Source: Tissierellia bacterium
GTDB lineage: Bacteria; Bacillota; Clostridia; Tissierellales; Peptoniphilaceae
Length of the DNA stretch: 53,077 bases
NCBI GenBank assembly: GCA_030537855.1
Contig: JAUNVD010000013.1
Coordinates: forward strand, 1 to 53,077
Reading direction: 5' to 3'
Part shown: in pieces, positions 46,997 through 53,077 of the stretch
How positions within the stretch are numbered: the stretch's first letter is position 1
How the letters are laid out: every line of letters begins with the position of its first letter
Program-made: the position numbers and the translations under genes
Notes under the pieces: model-generated
Seen by the model: only the letters and a program-made list of their open reading frames with translations
Database searches by the model: none
What the model was told of the DNA's origin: nothing

Positions 46997-48778
46997 ATGA
47001 GCAAAGCTGTATTCCGAGAAGATAATTATGCCTATATTTATCGACATTATGCGATGGATAAGGAGACGTTTCATCATGTTCTTGGCAGTGACTATGTATA
47101 TAACTATCTGGAGATGCTGTATGCTGGGCATGGTAAGGAAAAAGCGGCGCCGGAAACGATTCTGGAAGATATCGTCGTGCCTATTGTATTAAGAAAGCGT
47201 TTTGAGAAAGCAATCTTTAGGGATTACATAACCATCGGACAAGACAGGGTTCGAAAACAGAGAAGTAGCTTGATAAATTATGCCGTTCGGAAGTTCGCAA
47301 AAAAGGACATTAATGAAATGATGTTCAAGAAGCAGTACCTGGATTTGGTAAAGACGTTGGGGTTAGAGGATGTCGGAAACATCGGTTGTTATGACAGGGG
47401 CATGCAAAATCGTCTTGCAGCGAGTCATATCGTGCTTTGGAAGTATGGTCGCATGCTCCGTTATTATAATCAAGCAAACTATGACTTTACCGAGTTGTTG
47501 GAGACGTTGGATCTAAATCAATATCACGATGAAGAATATTCATCGATGAAATTATTCCGTGACCATCCCGAATTGATGAAAAACTATGACATTCATGATG
47601 AGTATGAGTTGCATAATCTGTTGAAGAAGATTTGCAGCGAGGAGGAATATCCCGAGATTACATTCAAACGGATGCCCGTAATCGAGTTTGGAGAAGTGGA
47701 CCGGGCGAAGCAGGTGAAAGAGCTTCTGTATGAACTGGCACCAATCGGCTACTATGATTTTGCGGAAGCCTATGAAGAAAAATACGGTGTCATGGCAGTG
47801 ACCGTACGAGCTAACTACCTACAGGGGATTGAAGAATATCTGAGTGATAAAGAGTACGTCATTGATTTTCCGCGAATACCCGAAAGTGCGAAATCAACGT
47901 TGATAGAGGCGTTGCATGAAGACTTTTACCTAAAGGAGGATTTGATTCCCCTGATCCAATCGTTGGTGCCGTCATTGTCACGAGAAACAATCAACCCACG
48001 TTCCATAAAGACACTCGGGTTTTTAAATTATGAGAATTATGTGGTGCGTGATACGTTCCTCAACGGCACGCAATACTTCAATCATTTGTTGACGGCACAA
48101 GACGAGGTCGATTTAAGCGAGATAGACGGTCGGATTAAAAAAATCCCAAACTTTTCAGCCTTGTTATACAGACTCAGAAGTACATATACCATCATTGAAT
48201 ATCAACCGGATAAGTATGTTTCATTAGATAGCTTACGAGAGCAAGGGATAACGGAAGACCATCTGCGACAGTATATTGATAGTGTTCTTGATTTTGTCGG
48301 TGACGGGATCTACTTTACCATTACATCATTACGTGCCGATGGCTTCACACATGCTTTGGACAAGTTGAATTATGATGCATGGTTCTACGCCTCCGTATTG
48401 GCGGAACATCGAGAGAAAGTTTCATACATCCGGGTGGGAAAGAATAAGATTCTGCGCACGGGCGATGACTTTGAAATGGAAGATTTTTTGGAAAGTATCG
48501 TATACGGATGTGAGGACATGTATATGGTCTTTCCGCAGCTCACCGAGTTACTGCATACGAAATATGCGGTGCTGGCCGGAAAACACTATTTGCGGACAAT
48601 TATCGATTCTTCCGGCATGCACTATGACAGAATTACGAACACGGTATATGCACATGATGAGTTATATTTTCAAACGGTACAGGAACAGCGCTACGAGGCA
48701 GAAGAAGGTGTGCGGAAGACGATACGTTTGCAGAGGGAGGATAACGCTACGAAAGGAGCGGGTGAAAGTACGGTATGA
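46997..48778 (+). CDS. C-terminal part of the alpha-CTD/sigma-4 protein, unknown function
   Basis: About 593 residues in the same frame as the preceding gene, separated from it only by TAG (46985-46987) and three codons. There is no good ribosome site before the ATG at 46997 or the TTG at 46991, which suggests that the two parts were one gene. Content: mixed alpha-beta, no helicase, nuclease or membrane motif that I can recognise (starts SKAVFREDNYAYIYRHYAMD). As an independent protein it would be a novel family. Its stop overlaps the next reading frame (ATGA at 48775). Confidence 0.6.
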   Translation: MSKAVFREDNYAYIYRHYAMDKETFHHVLGSDYVYNYLEMLYAGHGKEKAAPETILEDIVVPIVLRKRFEKAIFRDYITIGQDRVRKQRSSLINYAVRKFAKKDINEMMFKKQYLDLVKTLGLEDVGNIGCYDRGMQNRLAASHIVLWKYGRMLRYYNQANYDFTELLETLDLNQYHDEEYSSMKLFRDHPELMKNYDIHDEYELHNLLKKICSEEEYPEITFKRMPVIEFGEVDRAKQVKELLYELAPIGYYDFAEAYEEKYGVMAVTVRANYLQGIEEYLSDKEYVIDFPRIPESAKSTLIEALHEDFYLKEDLIPLIQSLVPSLSRETINPRSIKTLGFLNYENYVVRDTFLNGTQYFNHLLTAQDEVDLSEIDGRIKKIPNFSALLYRLRSTYTIIEYQPDKYVSLDSLREQGITEDHLRQYIDSVLDFVGDGIYFTITSLRADGFTHALDKLNYDAWFYASVLAEHREKVSYIRVGKNKILRTGDDFEMEDFLESIVYGCEDMYMVFPQLTELLHTKYAVLAGKHYLRTIIDSSGMHYDRITNTVYAHDELYFQTVQEQRYEAEEGVRKTIRLQREDNATKGAGESTV

Positions 48779-49242
48779 GCGAAACGGATTGGACAGGGGT
48801 ACCAAATCGGTAGGTTCACAAATGGGTCAGTCCCGATGAAGACAGACTTATGCACGCAAACCGGCCTTGATGACATTCAAGGCGATTTTAAGCATTTGAA
48901 AATGTTTCGGTGTTGCTCCCGCAGGAAGGACGCTTTTGCCTGTGCGATACGATGCTTCCATTTGACCTTTCGGAAGCTCCGAAACTGTTTGAAAAAGTCT
49001 ATCGCTGCTTACTCAAGGAAACGACGCCGGAAGTCGTGTATGAGAATGACATTGAACCTCGGCCATCGGACGACGTAGTGTATGGGGTACGGGATATGAA
49101 AGAGAGCAGCCTACAAGATTCCCGGTTCTATACCGTTCAGGAATTGAGCGAATGGCCGCATCGACGGCACTTGAGTTGTAAAAGACGGGGATACTTTGTT
49201 CGTTTTTCGGCGTGGCGGTTTTCGGAAGTCATAAAGAAATAG
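48775..49242 (+). pseudogene. Decayed gene downstream of the alpha-CTD/sigma-4 locus
   Basis: Starts ATGA-overlapped with the previous stop. Frame 1 reads MSETDWTGVPNR, TAG, VHKWVSPDEDRLMHANRP, then shifts to another frame (LDDIQGDFKHLK) and back (NVSVLLPQEGRFCLCDTM, then FDLSEAPKLFEKVYRCLLKE) to the end at 49242. The TAG stands where TGG (W) would be natural. If repaired it would give about 155 residues. Family unknown. Its position shows that the unusual two-part protein once had at least one operon partner. Confidence 0.55.
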
Positions 49243-49260
49243 AACGATTTGTGTCCATGA

Positions 49261-49308
49261 AAAAGGTGTTGATGAGGGACCGCCGGACCTCTTTATCAAC
49301 ACCTTTTT
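49261..49308 (+). terminator. Intrinsic terminator, usable from both sides
   Basis: A 13-bp stem (AAAAGGTGTTGAT with its complement at 49295-49307) over a 21-nt loop, with A and T runs on the two sides. It can serve the plus-strand locus and the minus-strand nitroreductase. Confidence 0.7.
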
Positions 49309-49326
49309 GTAGAGACCGAAAGTGTT

Positions 49327-49839
49327 CTATAAGACCGTCACGACCGCATCCTGCTCTTTCCGCAGTGTATGACGCTCGGAAGGGCCGCCATCTTCTGCAG
49401 GATGCCCGATTGGGAAGATGGCAATCAAATCATAGTCATTCATTTCCGGGTATCGTTCCTTCAGGAGCGGTGCATCAAAATGGCCCACCCATGTCGAGGC
49501 AAGTCCCTCCGCCGTAACGGCGAGCAGGATGTGTGTTGCTACGATGGTCGCATCGACATCCGCAAAATTTCGATGGTCAAATTCGCGTGTCCAAGCGGCC
49601 TTCGTCTCTGCACCGATGAGTAGAAACGTGTCTGCACCATAAGTACAGTGTGTTGATGCCCGTACAGCCTCTTTTGCCTTAGGGGAATCCATGACAAAGA
49701 TTCGGTACGGTTGCAAATTCATGGCCGTCGGGGCTACCCGACCGGCTTGAATAATGCGTGTCAATTGTTCCGGTGTGACCGTCTTTTCAGTGAAATGGCG
49801 GCAGGAATAACGCTGTTGTATTAATTCTTTGTAATTCAT
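49327..49839 (-). CDS. Nitroreductase family protein (FMN-dependent)
   Basis: 170 residues. MNYKELIQQRYSCRHFTEKT carries the S-x-R-x-F start of nitroreductases; AGRVAPTAMNLQPYRIFVM (about 33-51) and EGLASTWVGHF (about 109-119) are family motifs for FMN binding, and IAIFPIGHPAE follows. The minus-strand ATG at 49839 is preceded by AGGAGGTATAT, so the longer frame to 50049 is not used. Small nitroreductases reduce nitro-compounds, quinones or flavins with NAD(P)H. It stands alone between two plus-strand genes. Confidence 0.88.
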   Translation of the reverse strand: MNYKELIQQRYSCRHFTEKTVTPEQLTRIIQAGRVAPTAMNLQPYRIFVMDSPKAKEAVRASTHCTYGADTFLLIGAETKAAWTREFDHRNFADVDATIVATHILLAVTAEGLASTWVGHFDAPLLKERYPEMNDYDLIAIFPIGHPAEDGGPSERHTLRKEQDAVVTVL

Positions 49840-50206
49840 ATATACCTCCTGAGTTAAATACAGTATGGGGTTGCCATGACGGATAAGTGGGGCAGCCATC
49901 CCCGATACATTGAACGGGTGGTAGAATCCCGTGGGGAAACCGTATAGGATAATTCCGTTGTTGCTATCACTATAGTACCGAACGGGACGGCCGTCAAGGA
50001 CGGAGGATGAACGTTTGGATAACACATGGGGGCGTCCATTTGACAACAAAGAGGCGCCTGTCCATGATATACGAAGGGACCATCAAAAAGGCACGCGATG
50101 AGTCGCTATTCTGTGGGACATGATTGACAAAGCGGACTCGTAGTGGCATAATGGACTCGATTATCGATTCATATGGAAGAAGAATGAATATCCGAAGGAG
50201 ACGAAA
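49840..50206. other. Divergent intergenic region, nothing recognised
   Basis: Region between the minus-strand nitroreductase and the plus-strand zinc-ribbon gene. It must hold both promoters. A TTGACA at 50040-50045 is a possible -35, but its -10 is poor. Confidence 0.3.
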
Positions 50207-50842
50207 ATGAGGGTATGTACTTATTGCGGTTCGGAAAACTCGGACGACGTCCTGCGCTGTACTTCCTGCGGCGCGAATGAGTTCAACAACAAATGCAATA
50301 ACTGCGGTACGGTTTTCAGCGAAGGGAACTACTGTACCAAATGCGGCGTTAAGGCCGGCACGGTGGCCAAAGTCTGTCCAAAATGCGAAAAAGAGTATTT
50401 TTCCGCTGCCTGTCCCGACTGCGGTTACACTGTACACGAAAAGGATAGGACCGGATTTTCCTATGAATCGGAGACGGTTGTGACCGTCGGGTCAAGTACC
50501 ATCGGTATACTGGATTCGGTGGATTATACAGCCGGTCGCACGAAGCGGGACGGAGATGCTGAAACAACCAAGCAGGAAGAAAAGTCAAACACATGGCTTT
50601 GGGTGTTGGGGTGGATTTTCTGCTTTCCCATTCCTTTAACCATCCTGTTGGTTCGTAGTGAGAAAGCGCGCGAGATGGCCCTCTGGGTACTCGGCTGGAT
50701 GGTCATCTATCCCCTGCCGCTGACCATTCTCATGCGACGCAAAAAGAACATGTCCGATTTACTGCGTTATGCCATTATCATTTTTGCATGGAGCAGTTAT
50801 ATTGTCATTTTGGCGACAAGTCCATCGACATTATCATCATAA
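50207..50842 (+). CDS. Zinc-ribbon protein with C-terminal membrane helices
   Basis: 211 residues. Residues 1-75 hold repeated CxxC knuckles: CTYCG, CTSCG, CNNCG, CTKCG, CPKCE and CPDCG, forming three zinc ribbons. A low-complexity linker follows. Two to three hydrophobic helices come after (about 130-150 WLWVLGWIFCFPIPLTILLV, 160-175, and 185-205). Proteins of this kind are common and poorly understood, often linked to envelope or secretion functions. GAAGGAGAC lies upstream. A terminator follows at 50857. Confidence 0.75.
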   Translation: MRVCTYCGSENSDDVLRCTSCGANEFNNKCNNCGTVFSEGNYCTKCGVKAGTVAKVCPKCEKEYFSAACPDCGYTVHEKDRTGFSYESETVVTVGSSTIGILDSVDYTAGRTKRDGDAETTKQEEKSNTWLWVLGWIFCFPIPLTILLVRSEKAREMALWVLGWMVIYPLPLTILMRRKKNMSDLLRYAIIIFAWSSYIVILATSPSTLSS

Positions 50843-50856
50843 TAAAACGAGTTTCA

Positions 50857-50898
50857 GACCGCATGTCCGCACTTTTCAGGTGCTTTCATGCGGTCTCT
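50857..50898 (+). terminator. Intrinsic terminator after the zinc-ribbon gene
   Basis: A 9-bp stem (GACCGCATG with CATGCGGTC) over a 21-nt loop, then a T-rich end (TCTTATATT). Confidence 0.55.
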
Positions 50899-50996
50899 TA
50901 TATTGTCGGACTGTAGACCGTGATGCCCGCTTTTCTTGTATTTCCTCAGCCTACATGATAGTATACTATTAAAGTACACTTTGATTGGAGGTCAAT

Positions 50997-53077
50997 ATGA
51001 GAATAAGCGGAAAAATACCCGCACTGCTGATGGTCGTGATGTTGGTGTTGGGAACGGCGGGTTTTCCCGTGACAATCAATGCCGCACCGGAGGTCAAACC
51101 TGCCGTGGAAACATCGGCGGTTCAGGCGGCATCAACAGAAAATGAAACCGTGGACGCCGAGGCGGCAAAGCCGGACGGAGATAACAACGCGGAGGAAGTC
51201 AATCCGGGAACGGTAAGCGAGCGGGTGCCGACAACAACTGACGATGCAAGGCAGGGTGAAATGCTGAAAAAGCCGGCATCGGCGGTGATAACGGAAACAT
51301 CGCCATTGACGATAGCCGGACATCCATCCGAGACGCCGGATACGGAATCGGTATTATCAGAGGTAGGGATACGGTCGATGGTGCCGGCGGAAGATGTTGC
51401 AGAGGCAGAGACTGCATCTGTTCCGAAGCAATTGCGGAACATACCGGTGACTCGAAGCACGACGTCCATCTGGCTGAATGGACAGACGGGTGATGATGCA
51501 AACGACGGATTAAAGACGGAAACGGCCGTACGAACCTTTGCACGGGCAAAGGCACTGGCAACGGAGAATCCGGATATCACAACTATTTATATCAACGGAA
51601 CGGTTGACATTGCGGGGGATATTTCCCTGGCCGGAACGACGGCTCATCTTGAACGGGCACCGGGCTATGATGGATACCTTCTGAGAATCCTAAAGGACAC
51701 GGAAGTCCGATTGACGGATATTCGTGTGGATGGCGGCGGAAAAGCTGCCGTACCGATTGAAAAAAACAGTTTAATTTATGTTCAGCAAGGTACGTTAAAC
51801 ATAGGAACGGGAGCGGTACTGGAAAATAATGTTCGCGGCGATACGACAAAGAATATCCTACGGGGTGGTGCCATCTATGCTTACCGTTCGCATATCGTTA
51901 TGACGGACGGTGCGATTCAAGGCAACCGGGCGACCTATGGTGGCGGTGTTTATCTGTCAAAATCCGTCTTTGACATGACGGGTGGAACAATACGGGATAA
52001 TCTGGCAAAGCGCGTATCGGATACCGGGATTTATGCTGCGGGCGGCGGTGTGACCATAAATGACGGCTCGACGATGAATCTGTCCGGGACGGCATTGGTT
52101 GAACACAATCAATCGGATGAAGTTGGTGGTGGCATCAGCGTCGGGACCAATCAATGGAGTGACGGAAAAGATTGTCTGAACATGACCGGCGGGACCATCA
52201 ATGCCAATGAGGCAGGTTCTGCGGGCGGCGGTATTTTCGTACAGGTCGGATTCGGCGCGAGATTTTCAACGGCGACCGTCACCGGCGGGAACATTACGAA
52301 CAACCGTATGAACGGATCGGGATGGACGGAGAAGGCCTTCGGTGGCGGTGGAATTTACGTCAACGGAATACAGGAAGATTGGTATGGATATACCTGGTCC
52401 AAAGGGGTGTTATACATTCAAAACGCCATTATTACGGATAATGAGGCGGCTTATGAAGGCGGTGGCTTCGCCTCTTGTCCCGTTTCGGAAACAAAGATTA
52501 AAATCAACAACGGCGTTGCCTTTTACGGGAATCGTTCCGGTCGCGGGGCACGCGAGATTTATATTCTGGCTTCCGATGAATATGGTTCACACAGCGGGTT
52601 ACCGCCGTATGAGATAACGGATACGATGCTGGGCGGTGTCAAGTACGAATGGCAAGATGAGAGCGGCGAAATCTTTCCAAAAGAAAAGCTGAAAGGACGA
52701 TTGGAAAACTACGGTGACTATATCGGATTACAAACGAATGCATTACCGAATGAGAAAACCATACGTCTGGCGAAAGTGCTCATCAGCGGCAATACCTCAG
52801 TGACCCGCGGCGCCGCCATCGGTTCGAATGGACGGGTCGTTATCGGCACGGAGGGAGAAAAGACGGAAGTACCCGTACAAAAGGTATGGTCGGATCAGGA
52901 AAACAAGTACGGATATCGACCGGAGACGATTACAGTGAGACTTTTGGCGGATGGAGAACCCGTGGAGACATTAGTGCTCAAAGCGGAAAATAATTGGCAA
53001 GGTGCGTTTGTATATCTGGATGTTGAACGGGAAGGTCAACCGATAGTCTATACGGTGGAAGAGGTTTCAGTGCCGGA
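50997..53077 (+). CDS. Surface adhesin with right-handed beta-helix and Cna-B domain, 3' end cut by window
   Basis: Open from ATG at 50997 (behind GGAGGTC) to the window end, 693 codons visible. Signal peptide (about 1-30, LLMVVMLVLGTAGFPVTINA). A Thr/Glu/Ala-rich segment (about 31-155). From about 160 begins the beta-helix domain, with repeated GGxI/GGT-type turns (MTGGTIRDN, MTGGTINANEAG, VTGGNITNNRM) as in pectin-lyase-like surface proteins. A Cna-B collagen-adhesin repeat starts near 625 (VPVQKVWSDQENKYGYRPET). The C-terminal anchor lies beyond the window. Likely a large wall-anchored adhesin. A palindrome (ATAGTATACTAT) lies 28 nt upstream, at 50958-50969. Confidence 0.85.
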   Translation, partial: MRISGKIPALLMVVMLVLGTAGFPVTINAAPEVKPAVETSAVQAASTENETVDAEAAKPDGDNNAEEVNPGTVSERVPTTTDDARQGEMLKKPASAVITETSPLTIAGHPSETPDTESVLSEVGIRSMVPAEDVAEAETASVPKQLRNIPVTRSTTSIWLNGQTGDDANDGLKTETAVRTFARAKALATENPDITTIYINGTVDIAGDISLAGTTAHLERAPGYDGYLLRILKDTEVRLTDIRVDGGGKAAVPIEKNSLIYVQQGTLNIGTGAVLENNVRGDTTKNILRGGAIYAYRSHIVMTDGAIQGNRATYGGGVYLSKSVFDMTGGTIRDNLAKRVSDTGIYAAGGGVTINDGSTMNLSGTALVEHNQSDEVGGGISVGTNQWSDGKDCLNMTGGTINANEAGSAGGGIFVQVGFGARFSTATVTGGNITNNRMNGSGWTEKAFGGGGIYVNGIQEDWYGYTWSKGVLYIQNAIITDNEAAYEGGGFASCPVSETKIKINNGVAFYGNRSGRGAREIYILASDEYGSHSGLPPYEITDTMLGGVKYEWQDESGEIFPKEKLKGRLENYGDYIGLQTNALPNEKTIRLAKVLISGNTSVTRGAAIGSNGRVVIGTEGEKTEVPVQKVWSDQENKYGYRPETITVRLLADGEPVETLVLKAENNWQGAFVYLDVEREGQPIVYTVEEVSVP

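Noticed and set aside
46985-48813. Genome-wide recoding of TAG as an amino acid
   Set aside because: TAG ends several clearly complete genes here (for example hsdM and the RNA polymerase-like overlap genes), so the two in-frame TAGs are better explained by mutation.
1-53077. CRISPR array, tRNA or rRNA genes
   Set aside because: No regularly spaced repeats and no tRNA-like cloverleaf or rRNA sequence noticed by eye; a tRNAscan/Infernal run could confirm.

Overview
The window looks like a chromosomal segment of a low-to-moderate GC Gram-positive anaerobe. My best guess is the Peptoniphilaceae/Tissierellia group (Peptoniphilus, Anaerococcus and relatives), inferred from strong AGGAGG ribosome binding sites, TTGACA/TATAAT promoters, an ECF transporter with a Trep_Strep-type S component, NEAT/LRR and Cna-B surface proteins and a SpoIIM-family protein. 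No taxonomic marker (rRNA, tRNA, ribosomal protein) is present, so this is only an inference. I found no RNA gene and no CRISPR array.

Region 1 (1-17.1 kb, clearly AT-rich) is a defence island. A live operon runs hsdM (5' cut by the window), hsdS, hsdR, a GIY-YIG/DUF4357 gene, a SIR2-like gene and a HerA-like ATPase, with very short spacings or overlaps. Next come the ruins of a second type I restriction locus: the 3' end of a different hsdR, a decayed second copy of the GIY-YIG/DUF4357 gene, and an XRE regulator followed by only the first codons of an hsdM. Between these ruins sit an AlbA_2 (Schlafen-type) gene with one frameshift and a small zinc-ribbon/membrane pair. The region ends with a reverse transcriptase of the defence (Abi/UG/DRT) kind.

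Region 2 (17.1-20.8 kb) is poor in genes: small membrane proteins, a SpoIIM-family gene with a frameshift, and a dead IS256-family transposase fragment that may mark the edge of the island.

Region 3 (20.8-40 kb) is a transport region, probably for iron, metallophore or heme. Three modules each have two ABC half-transporters (TMD-NBD), each under its own regulator: AraC on the minus strand, then two TetR modules on the plus strand. The AraC module carries fossils of a peptide/nickel-type substrate-binding protein and permease. The first TetR module contains a complete ECF transporter (S component, EcfT, double EcfA), and its EcfA is fused in frame to an ABC half-transporter. The two TetR promoters carry near-identical operator-like repeats. 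An AraC-GyrI regulator, a flavodoxin and a GNAT acetyltransferase follow.

Region 4 (41-53 kb, higher GC) opens with a Shr-like surface protein (HID-like repeats, NEAT, EF-hand-like loop, leucine-rich repeats, second NEAT-like domain, variant sortase signal). It continues with an unusual protein made of two RNA polymerase alpha-CTD-like domains, a sigma region 4 helix-turn-helix and a large unknown part behind an in-frame stop. A nitroreductase, a zinc-ribbon membrane protein and a beta-helix/Cna-B adhesin cut by the window end complete it.

A recurring theme is that several otherwise intact genes are broken by single-base length changes in homopolymers (A7, A9, G4). This could be assembly error, slippage-based switching or real decay, and raw reads are needed to decide.
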